NCBI GenBank assembly: GCA_022496205.1 | Contig: WTXD01000221.1 | Coordinates: 1-16,711, forward strand | Direction: 5' to 3' | Length of the DNA: 16,711 bases | DNA from: Gloeopeniophorella convolvens | Lineage: Eukaryota > Basidiomycota > Agaricomycetes > Russulales | In this document: in pieces, positions 9,960 through 16,711 of the stretch | Layout of the letters: every line of letters begins with the position of its first letter | How positions within the stretch are numbered: the stretch's first letter is position 1 | Made by a program: the position numbers and the translations under genes | Notes under the pieces: generated by a model | Told to the model about the DNA's origin: nothing | Database searches by the model: none | What the model saw: only the letters and a program-made list of their open reading frames with translations

Positions 9960-11491
9960 TCCTGGCTCGTTCGTATGACATCCACTACGAGGTGTTAATC
10001 AACGTCGACAGTGGCATCGCAAGTACGCCTCTAAACGCCCCGACTCTTTCGCGTGAGTTGGGAATGAACCTATCTCTGCGAGAATCAGAGTAATTGACAT
10101 ACCTCCGCAATGTACTAGATTATCATAAATGACCGCGTCCATGGAAAAGTCCCCCGAATCACTCACCTTCGGTTCCCCATTCGACGACGAAGACGCAGAC
10201 CTCATCATCAGATCATCCGACAACGTAGACTTTCGTGTATACAGGGTCATCTTGTCTAAGGCATCCCCAGTCTTTCGAACGACGCTATCTTTACCACAGC
10301 CGGTGACCCGCGACACTCGTGCTTCAAGAGAGCCATGTCTGTCATCGATTTGGCAGAGGGAAGCAATACCATAGCACCTCTGCTGACGTCCATCTACCCC
10401 ATCGTATTCGCCACTACTTCCCGTGGAGCTGACGATGAAGACTGGTCGTTGGACGACTTGATAGCCATCTTGGCCGCCGCGAAGAAATATGAGATGGCGT
10501 CGGCATCCGAGCGTGTCCTTCAGAGTTTCGCCGATGCGGCATTCCTACGGGACAAACCCATCGAGGCATTCTGTGCCGCCCACAAGTACAAGTTGGAAGC
10601 ACCGGCTCGCTTAGCAGCAAAGGCATGCCTTCAAGTCAGACTGAACCTGGACATCGTTGGAGATAAGCTGACATTCCTGGATGGGCAAGCCCTTCAACAC
10701 TTGTGGCGATATCACCGTGCCTGCTCTGCCGCTGCCGTCACCTTCTTCGACCATGGGTATGATGGCACTGGCCTCGGCTTCCGTGAAACCGACGATACTG
10801 AGCCCTGGTGGGAAGCCACTACTCGGATGTTAGCGCTGCGCCAGTGCCCTGATCGTAACTCGTGTACACACCATTCACTCCGGATGGTGTTCGCGGGCTA
10901 TGAGTGTTCACTCAACGTGAATAGTCAGTGGCACGACTACCTCGCGCGCGCACGCGCGGCCCTGCAAGACCAGCCATGTGCCGACGCGTTGCTGCGCGAC
11001 GATGTTCTCAGGGCCAGCCTACTATGAAGTATTTCGCGGCAATCCTTGCGAAGCACTGCCTTACTTCTGCCGGAGTTCGCTCGCCAAGCTGGGGTCGAAA
11101 TAGAAACACTCGTCTCGAAGTGAGTAACAAGTTCACCTTCTTCGTTCGTGCTCCAACGAATCGTAATGTGTTTCTACCGAAGGTGCAACTCGAGTTGCCA
11201 TTCTGATAAGTATTGCTCCAGTCCGAGTCCGCGACGGGCGCCTTCTGATCTCTGTCGTGGAAGATAGGTTGTCGACGATTTCATACTTGGACGGGTTGTT
11301 GTGCGGGCTGTATGACGGAACTTGTCGAGGATCGTGCACGAGTTCGATACCGTACTACTATACTGGTGCCAGATTCTGGCAGAGTGACAGTCAAGGTGTT
11401 TTAAGTTGGAAAAAAAGTACAAGTCGTATGTTCCAAGTATGCAAGCCTGCTCGTCCCCTTGCACGCTCATCTGTGTACTTTAGTCAACGCT
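9960..11491 (+). repeat. Duplication block A (decayed BTB gene plus flanks)
   Basis: By eye this DNA aligns with block B from the TATA position through the coding region to beyond the stop. Shared 3' landmarks include GACGGGCGCCTTC and TGTACTTTAGT. The match ends around 11491, next to the TATA elements of the following unit. Upstream similarity stops near 9960. Confidence 0.75.
10129..11206 (+). pseudogene. BTB/POZ protein pseudogene (copy A)
   Basis: The frame from ATG 10129 encodes the start of a BTB domain ([36 protein letters not shown]). It shifts at about 10339, where one C present in copies B and C is missing (ATGTCTGTC against ATGTCCTGTC). The second frame then gives the rest of BTB and the helical C-terminal region to 11027. 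Near 11010 and 11055 further shifts break the tail. Reading across them still recovers LLLPEF, GVEIETLVS and the terminal KVQLELPF before TGA (11204-11206). The 3' intron has lost its acceptor (TTTCTACCG against TTTCTACAG in B) and one base just before its donor. Upstream, the TATA box and leader acceptor are also damaged. If expressed, it would give an 81-residue fragment. A sequencing error could explain one lesion but not all of them. Confidence 0.85.
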
Positions 11492-11543
11492 TATAAATAG
11501 GCCACTTTGACTATCGCGAGCGATGTCCCTTCCAGTATATAAA
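11492..11543 (+). promoter_or_regulatory. Two TATA boxes upstream of relic D
   Basis: TATAAATA (11492-11499) and TATATAAA (11536-11543) lie just after the end of block A. The second is 39 nt before an ATG at 11582 and 181 nt before the BTB-frame ATG at 11724. They look like a surviving promoter in front of a broken gene. Confidence 0.5.
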
Positions 11544-11723
11544 GCAAGGGGCACTGCGTGCATTGAACGCAGTCATTCAAAATGATTGCCTACACCCGAG
11601 AGGCCGTTGAGTCGGACGGCCACGGCCACGCTTACCAGTATATCGTGATCACGGGCTTTTCAATGGCAGGCCTCGAGGCATCCGCGACCAGAAGTTGGCG
11701 CTTCGCTTGCACTGGCACTGCTC

Positions 11724-12165
11724 ATGGCCACCAATGTGAACGACTTTGGCCCGCCTTTCGACGATGCAGACGCCGACATCATCCTCCGGTCCACCGACAA
11801 CGTCGACTTTCGCGTCTACAGTGTCATTCTCTCCAAGGCGTCGGCCGTGTTCCGCGACCTTCCCCACCCGGGCCCCACCAGCAAGCTCGACGACAATGAC
11901 CATAAGGACGACCTACCGCTCGTCCGCCTCCCTGGTCCCAGAGGACAGCGCGACGCTCTTGATGCTCCTGCACGCCATCTACCCGTTCGTCCCGCACGCC
12001 GACCCCGTACACGACGCCGGCGTACTCGACGCGCTGCGCAGCGAGCTCACCGCGCGGCTGCGCTCGCTGACGCTGCTGCGCGCGGCGGCGGCGCACACGC
12101 TCGCCGCGCTTGGGCGGCACGTCCACCTGTTCCGTTCATCGCGGCGCGCCACCTCGTCGCGTCGC
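11724..12165 (+). pseudogene. BTB/POZ relic D (more divergent family member)
   Basis: The ATG at 11724 opens a BTB start related to copies A-C but clearly diverged ([31 protein letters not shown]). The frame breaks around 11934-11942, where one extra base (or a 7-base insertion) sits between VRLP and [18 protein letters not shown]. The next frame keeps the end of the BTB fold and an Ala/Arg/Leu-rich helical stretch (about 12040-12130, including [18 protein letters not shown]). The middle of the usual C-terminal region is missing, and the sequence runs directly into relic E. A second ATG upstream (11582), nearer the TATA box, opens an unrelated frame. No single frame can produce a full BTB protein. 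Confidence 0.75.
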
Positions 12166-12166
12166 A

Positions 12167-12744
12167 AGTGCAGATGTCACCCTCCGAGCATCCGACGGAG
12201 TCGACTTCTGTCTCTACAAGCTTACTTTGTCCAAGGCATCCCTGGTCTTTCGGACGACATCCTCGCTACCCCAATCCAGCTGCTCTCCCGTCGTCGACCT
12301 GACTGAAGATAACAGTAATATCGCGACCCTCCGGCGTTTATCTACCCTCTCGATCCCGCGACAGACGAGCCTGAGTTGCATTTGCATCACCCACCTTTCG
12401 AGGAGTCGTTTCCACCTCGGCTACGGCCCAGAAGTACGGTATGGCGCCGGCTTCGTCCCGCCTACTCGGCCAGTTGGCGGATGCAGCCTTCCTGAAGGAC
12501 AAACCTGTCCGGCGTTCAGCGCAGCATACGCCCACGGATTAAAGAAAGTAGCCCACATGGTTGCAAAAGCATCGCTCGGTTTCAGGCAAACCTAGACACA
12601 ATCAGTGACCAGCCACCCGGCCTGAATGGGGAGGCATTAGGCCGTCTGTGGCGCTTCCACCGCACCTGCTCCGCTGCTGCTGACACCGTTGTTGTCCGCG
12701 AAGGCAAACGGATCGAGTTCGACACGGCCCATCAAGATGCTTGA
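12167..12744 (+). pseudogene. BTB/POZ relic E, multiply frameshifted
   Basis: This relic starts without its own Met at [14 protein letters not shown] and continues [18 protein letters not shown] and [17 protein letters not shown] in one frame. It then changes frame to KYGMAPASSRLLGQLADAAF with FLKDKPV, returns at about 12512 to FSAAYAHGLKKVAHMVAKAS, and changes again near 12590 to LDTISDQPPGLNGEALGRLW and HRTCSAAADTV, ending at TGA 12742-12744. Each piece aligns in order with copy B, so at least three frameshifts have broken one ancestral gene. The usual C-terminal Cys/His part is lacking. Its abrupt junction with relic D suggests a deletion between two neighbouring genes that fused their remains. 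Confidence 0.82.
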
Positions 12745-13504
12745 TGGCACGTTCAGATCAAGGACACAGTATTGGAGATCCCTGAAGAGTACGATAGGTC
12801 CTACGAGAGTCGGCCAAGCTTCAAGGGTCGCCAGTCACCAGTTCTTCGGACTCGCCACCTTCTAACGGGTGAGGCGTACTGCTTCATCCCGTCACCCAAA
12901 ACAGCCACCAGCGCTCCGCTGCTATGTTGACTCACATCATCATGTGGGGATTACGGACGTTACAGGCAGTCAAGCTTCAAGTCAGGCACTCACCGGCTCG
13001 AAGTTGGTGGTGCCCGCTTCATGCCTGGTTGGCTATTTTTGATACTGCCTCTAATTGCCATGTCGGATTTCGTGCTCTATCGCCAAAGCTTCAAGATGTT
13101 CCTCACCGAGGTCGCCGTAAACAATCTCCAAGTTAGTGGTCTTGGGGTTGAATTCACTATCGACCGCACGGTCTGGCGATCACCATCGTTGTACGTCGTT
13201 TGATCCACATGCCCTCAACAGCCGCATTCACACGTCCCAGCAGGTATCTGCTTTGCCAACATCTCGGATTAGAAGGATCATAGGAATGTTCTTTCCGAAA
13301 GAAGCGTCTGCGCATGGCCTAGGTTTGGCAGGAACTTCGCCATGTGGCACATCCCTCTGCTTTCGTTTCGTCTGTACGGGAAAACCTGTCCCCCTTCGGA
13401 CAGACTGGCTGCGGAGACTGCACATCGCCCCACAAACACCTTTAAGCCATCATGGAATTGCTGTGTAATTCTGGAGGCCGGATGCGCCCGTGCCCATGCT
13501 CGTG
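12745..13504. other. Intergenic DNA upstream of BTB copy B
   Basis: No supported gene lies here. From about 12839 it aligns with the DNA upstream of copy C (from about 15367). Landmarks include TTCCGCTGCTAT-like and GGATTTCGT-like strings, GGGAAAACCTG, CACATCGCCCCAC and stops at 13466-13468 and 16021-16023. It probably represents promoter and duplicated spacer. Confidence 0.6.
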
Positions 13505-13510
13505 TATAAA
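13505..13510 (+). promoter_or_regulatory. TATA box of BTB copy B
   Basis: TATAAA occurs 154 nt before the ATG. Copy C has TATAAA 149 nt before its ATG, and copy A has TATGACA at the matching place (155 nt), so the element is positionally conserved in the array. Confidence 0.7.
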
Positions 13511-13577
13511 GGGCTCGACACCGTAGATGATCGACGGTGGCACCACATGGACGCCTCTGGACTACCTGCGCTCTTTC

Positions 13578-13658
13578 GTGAGTTTGAGAATGCACCTGTT
13601 TTTGCGAGAATCAGAGTAGCTGACATACCCCCGCAATGTAGCCACCAGTTTACCGCAG
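13578..13658 (+). other. 5'UTR intron of BTB copy B, ending at the ATG
   Basis: Donor GTGAGT at 13578 and acceptor CCGCAG ending at 13658 enclose 81 nt. The start codon is the first triplet of the next exon. The equivalent donor and acceptor exist in copy C (16135-16211). An upstream ATG at 13550 in the first exon would be out of frame with the BTB protein and is absent from C, so I read this as an untranslated leader intron. Confidence 0.55.
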
Positions 13659-14763
13659 ATGGCCGTATCCACGGAACATTCCCCTGAGCCGATGCAAACT
13701 ATAGCTTTCGGTTCCCCGTTCGATGACGAAGATGCAGACCTCATCATCAGATCATCCGACAACGTAAACTTTCGCGTATACAAGGCCATCTTATCTAAAG
13801 CATCCCCAGTCTTCCGAACGACGTTATCTTTGCCGCAGCCGGCGACCCGCGACGCCTGTGGTGCGAGGGAACCATGTCCTATCATCGATTTGGCAGAGAG
13901 CAGCAAAACCATCGCACCGCTTCTGGCGTCCATTTACCCTCTCATGCTCACTACTGCTTTTCCTGAAGCCGGTGGTGAGGGAAGGTCGTTGGACGACTTG
14001 ATCAACATCTTGGCCGCAGCGAAGAAGTATGATGTGGCGTCGGCATCCGAGCGCTTCCTCCAGAGCTTTGCCGACGCGGCGTTCCTACGGGACAAACCCA
14101 TCGAGGCATTCTGTGCCGCCTACAAATACAAGTTGGAAGCGCCGGCTCGCTTAGCAGCAAAGGCATGCCTTCAAGTTAGACTGAATTTGGATCTCATCGG
14201 GTATAAATTGTCATTCCTGGATGGGCAAGCCCTTCAGCATTTGTGGCAATATCACCGCACTTGCTCTGTCGCCGCCGTCACTATCTTCAAAGATGACAAT
14301 GATGGACACCAACCTCGAATCAACCTCGTTGGCATCGGCGATCGAGATCCATGGTGGAGCACTCTGCTACTCAAAGACCGACTCGTCTGCTCTCACTGCA
14401 CACACCACACACTCTCCTTTATCGGGTATCCCGATGTACGTTCCATAATGGTGAATAGTCGGTGGCGCGACTACCTTTCACGCGCATGCACTGCTCTGCG
14501 GGAGCAGCCAGGTACCAGCGCGTTGCTGCGTGATGATGTTCTCACTCCAGCCTATGTTGGACGAACTTGCGACAGCAAGTTATGCCGATGCACCGCCCTA
14601 CTTCTGCCAGAATTTGCTCGCCGGGTTGGGGTCGAAATGGAGAAACTCGTCTCGGAAGTGAGTACCGGATCCTACGTTGTTTATTCGTGCCTCACCTAAT
14701 CTTAACGCGTTTCTACAGAAGGTGCCACTCCAGCTGCCATTCTGTTGTAGTCCGAATCCGTGA
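13659..14763 (+). CDS. BTB/POZ domain protein (copy B, apparently intact)
   Basis: Two exons (13659-14657 and 14719-14763) give 347 residues, a usual size for this Agaricomycete family. Residues about 20-135 form the BTB/POZ fold: [18 protein letters not shown], then [20 protein letters not shown], then the LLASIYPL helix pair and LDDLINILAAAKKYDVASAS. BTB domains mediate dimerisation and often recruit CUL3 ubiquitin ligase; that role here is inferred. A mostly helical tail of about 200 residues follows (DAAFLRDKPIEAFCAA, HLWQYHRTC). It has a Cys/His cluster C244-C247-H249-H250 and C304, C309, C311, and ends KVPLQLPF. There are no MATH, kelch or ankyrin repeats. The last exon restores the family's C-terminal motif, which supports the intron. 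Substrates are unknown. This is the only complete copy of the array in the window. Confidence 0.87.
14658..14718 (+). other. 3' intron of BTB copy B
   Basis: The 61-nt intron has donor GTGAGT, branch candidates CCTAAT and CTTAAC, and acceptor TTTCTACAG, phase 0. Splicing joins EKLVSE to KVPLQLPF. Reading through instead gives a short non-conserved tail ending at 14699. Confidence 0.8.
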
Positions 14764-15235
14764 CGGGCGCCTTCGTATCTCTGTCGGTGCCGACGACCCT
14801 CATACCTGGATAGATTGTTGTGTGGGGTGTACGGCGAGATTTGTTGAGGGTCGTGCGTGATTTTGATACCATACTGGCTAAGTACCGGTGCCAGACTATG
14901 TAGTACTCGGACAGAGTAGTAAGCTGCTTCACGTTAGAAAAGATACAAGTCACATGTTTCACTGAATCCGTTCGTTCCTCTCCATGCCCATCCCTGTACT
15001 TTAGTAAACACTGGAACAAGATGGAAGTGGGAGCTAGCGCTAAGCTTCGACGGTTATGATCATCCACCATGTAACGGTGTGGCCAAAGTTCACATGCACA
15101 TGTCATGCATGTCAGATGGCGCCGAGTCGCTTTCCGGCCCGGGGACCATACTGCGCTGTCTTGAGCTCGGATCCCGCCGCACCGGCTAGTGACTCATCGT
15201 TAACTCGGTCCTTCAAGGACCCTCTGTAGTAGGAT

Positions 15236-15260
15236 CTGAAGCTGAAGCTCTGAAGCTCTG
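15236..15260 (+). repeat. Short CTGAAG/CTGAAGCT tandem repeat
   Basis: CTGAAG, CTGAAGCT and CTGAAGCT stand head to tail, followed by CTG. This looks like slippage. It sits about 130 nt before the start of block C homology. Confidence 0.7.
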
Positions 15261-15342
15261 GGTCTGTACTACTCCTCTAATTACCGAATATCTCATGGCC
15301 AGCATGCGGAGATGTTTGCCCCCCAAGAGAGTCAGTCACGGA

Positions 15343-15361
15343 TCACTAGTCACTAGTCACT
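15343..15361 (+). repeat. TCACTAG direct repeats at duplication boundary
   Basis: Two exact TCACTAG units and a partial third (TCACT) end only a few bases before the DNA begins to match block B (about 15367). They may mark a recombination or slippage point. Confidence 0.65.
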
Positions 15362-16062
15362 GCTGGCAGTCCTTCGAGCTCGCTGCCTTCTACCGGCGCA
15401 GCATCACTGCCATTTGGAGCGTAGTAGTACCGCGAAGTCTTGCTGTGGCCCAAGATAGTTACCCAGTGTTCCGCTGCTATATCGACTCGCATCAGTAAGG
15501 GTTACAGACCTCGTGGACATCCGAGTTAGGGACTCGTATGCACCCGGCAGGTTGCATCGTCTTAGGCTCGACTCAGCAGGTGGTGGTCTCTGGTTCATGC
15601 TTGGCTTCCCGACTCTCCCCCTGATATCCATGTTGGATTTCGTATCCCATCGCTGACGTTTGATATCTCTTACTAACTCGCTGCGACACCGTCTCGTCGT
15701 CGTGTTGGGGTTGGGGCCCTTTGTCTCACGGGCTGGATATTTTAATCACCGTGCGTCTTTTGGTCCATCACTGCGATAATGCACTCTGGCGGGCATCCGT
15801 TCCGACGAAAGTACAAGATAGAAGAATAGAAAGGGAGGTTCTGCCCAACGAACGATCCGTGCGTGGCATAGACCTGGCAGCAATGGCTCTGCCGTGTGTC
15901 CAATACTTCTGCTTTCGTCTGGCACGCACGGGAAAACCTGCCTCTATTCGACTGGCGGGCTGCCGCGGAGGCTGCGCATCGCCCCACGAGACACCCTCAA
16001 GCTATTATAGAATCGCTACCTAGTTCTGGGGATTAGAGTACGCCCAAGTCCATGTTCGCGCC

Positions 16063-16068
16063 TATAAA
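16063..16068 (+). promoter_or_regulatory. TATA box of BTB copy C
   Basis: TATAAA lies 149 nt before the ATG and matches the position and surroundings of the copy B element. Confidence 0.7.
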
Positions 16069-16134
16069 GACCCTCCGAACCCATAGACCGACGGTAGCAC
16101 CACAAGTACGCCTCTGAACCATCCGCGCTCCCTC

Positions 16135-16211
16135 GTGAGTTTCAGGATGCACGTTTATTTGCGAGCATCAGAACACCTAACGTACCCCCGCTATTTACCA
16201 GTTGATCATAG
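16135..16211 (+). other. 5'UTR intron of BTB copy C, ending at the ATG
   Basis: Donor GTGAGT and acceptor ATAG enclose 77 nt directly before ATG 16212, the same arrangement as in copy B although many bases between have changed. Persistence of both splice ends at the same places supports a real intron. Confidence 0.55.
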
Positions 16212-16711
16212 ATGGCCGCATCCACGGAAATGTCCTCCGAACCGCGCGCCTTTGGCTCCCCATTCGACGACGAAGATGCAGATCTCATCATCAGATCATC
16301 CGACAATGTAGACTTTCGCGTATACAAGGCCATCTTGTCCAAGGCATCCCCGGTCTTTCGCACGACGCTTTCTTTGCCACAGCCGGCAACCCGCGACACC
16401 CGTGCTTCAAGAGAGCCATGTCCTGTCATCGATTTGGCAGAGGGAAGCAAAATCATAGCACCTCTGCTGACGTCTATTCACCCTGTCGTATTCGCCACTA
16501 CTTCCCGTGGAGCTGACGACGAAGAATGGTCGTTAGACGACTTGATAGCCATCTTGGCCGCGGCGAAGAAGTATGATATGGCGTCGGCATCCGAGCGCGT
16601 CCTTCAGAGTTTCGCCGATGCGGCATTCCTACGGGACAAACCCATCGAGGCATTCTGTGCCGCCCACAAGTACAAGTTGGAAGCACGCTCGCATAGCGGC
16701 GAAGGCATGCC
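16212..16711 (+). CDS. BTB/POZ domain protein (copy C), partial, with a frameshift near the window end
   Basis: The ATG at 16212 opens a frame that stays open to the end of the window. It encodes MAASTEMSSEPRAFGSP, the BTB start ([34 protein letters not shown]), [20 protein letters not shown], and EEWSLDDLIAILAAAKKYDM through DKPIEAFCAAHKYKLEA. At about 16687 two bases present in A and B are absent (CACGCTCGC against CACCGGCTCGC), so the conserved PARLAAKAC becomes RSHSGEGM. Copy C may therefore be a recent pseudogene, or the assembly may be wrong at this edge. Its frame is intact where A is broken, and its promoter and leader intron look usable. The C-terminal half lies beyond the window. 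Confidence 0.7.
   Translation, partial: MAASTEMSSEPRAFGSPFDDEDADLIIRSSDNVDFRVYKAILSKASPVFRTTLSLPQPATRDTRASREPCPVIDLAEGSKIIAPLLTSIHPVVFATTSRGADDEEWSLDDLIAILAAAKKYDMASASERVLQSFADAAFLRDKPIEAFCAAHKYKLEARSHSGEGM

Larger units (their letters stand above)
12839..15012 (+). repeat. Duplication block B (intact BTB gene plus flanks)
   Basis: The upstream 0.8 kb aligns with block C, and the coding region aligns with A and C. The 3' flank to TGTACTTTAGT (about 15000) aligns with block A. The pattern supports tandem duplication of a unit of roughly 2.2-2.5 kb. Confidence 0.75.
15013..15366. other. Spacer between block B and block C with short repeats
   Basis: There is no gene and no BTB remnant here. 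Two small direct-repeat clusters are present and are listed separately. The near-palindromic ACATGCACATGTCATGCATG lies around 15092-15111. Confidence 0.5.
15367..16711 (+). repeat. Duplication block C (upstream flank plus BTB gene, cut by window end)
   Basis: Aligned by eye with block B from 12839 onward; the offset is 2528 at the left end, 2558 at the TATA box and 2553 at the ATG. Upstream DNA, TATA box, leader intron and coding sequence are all shared. Confidence 0.75.

Noticed and set aside
10414..10626. Minus-strand frame repeated at 16498-16686
   Set aside because: Its conservation between copies follows from the BTB coding sequence on the opposite strand.
11582..11899. 105-codon frame from the ATG nearest the TATA box of relic D
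   Set aside because: It is out of frame with the BTB sequence, becomes an Arg/His-rich shadow of it, and shows no known motif.
13490..13687. Upstream frame overlapping the start of BTB copy B
   Set aside because: It starts at the TATA box itself; its internal ATG at 13550 is missing in copy C and out of frame with BTB after splicing.
9960..16711. Transposon or LTR-driven origin of the BTB repeats
   Set aside because: I saw no terminal inverted repeats, no paired LTRs, no target-site duplications and no transposase or reverse transcriptase frame; simple tandem duplication explains the blocks.
1..16711. tRNA, rRNA, CRISPR, prophage or bacterial operon features
   Set aside because: None could be recognised by eye, and the introns and gene style are fungal.

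Overview
The window looks like nuclear DNA from a basidiomycete fungus, most likely an Agaricomycete (mushroom or polypore lineage). The evidence is short spliceosomal introns (61, 68 and 107 nt, all GT..AG), pyrimidine-rich DNA before a start codon, high-GC and Ser/Pro-rich coding sequence, and a local cluster of BTB/POZ genes of a kind strongly expanded in Agaricomycetes. I see no bacterial, organellar or viral gene, no tRNA or rRNA, no CRISPR array and no recognisable transposon ORF.

Layout. (1) 1-4850 has no gene I can name. It holds a possible Cys-rich terminal exon on the minus strand (1265-1492) and a weak minus-strand coding candidate (3714-4715). (2) 4850-5544 is a regulatory segment. 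Its sequence switches from a G-rich run, which could form a G-quadruplex, to a long C/T-rich tract leading into a start codon. (3) 5545-8605 is the best gene in the window: a three-exon, 961-residue Reg1-type protein. It has an N-terminal DUF1752 (areA GATA-like) domain and an RVxF-type protein phosphatase 1 docking motif. Its 3' region runs to about 9200. (4) 9200-9960 is unassigned. (5) 9960-16711 is a tandem array of BTB/POZ genes and relics, all on the plus strand: copy A (10129-11206, pseudogene), relics D (11724-12165) and E (12167-12744), copy B (13659-14763, apparently intact, 347 aa) and copy C (16212 to the window end, frameshifted close to the edge).

How the parts relate. The Reg1-like gene is probably a single-copy housekeeping gene for glucose or stress signalling, unrelated in function to its neighbours. 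The BTB cluster is a birth-and-death array. B and C share about 600 bp of upstream DNA, an equivalently placed TATA box and a 5'UTR intron ending exactly at the ATG. A carries the same architecture with its TATA box, both splice acceptors and its reading frame damaged. Inside the coding region, however, A is closer to C than to B, which suggests sequence exchange between copies. I found no clear new multi-gene system. The most informative signals are the conserved leader intron at the ATG, the coordinated decay of copy A and the mosaic relationships among copies.
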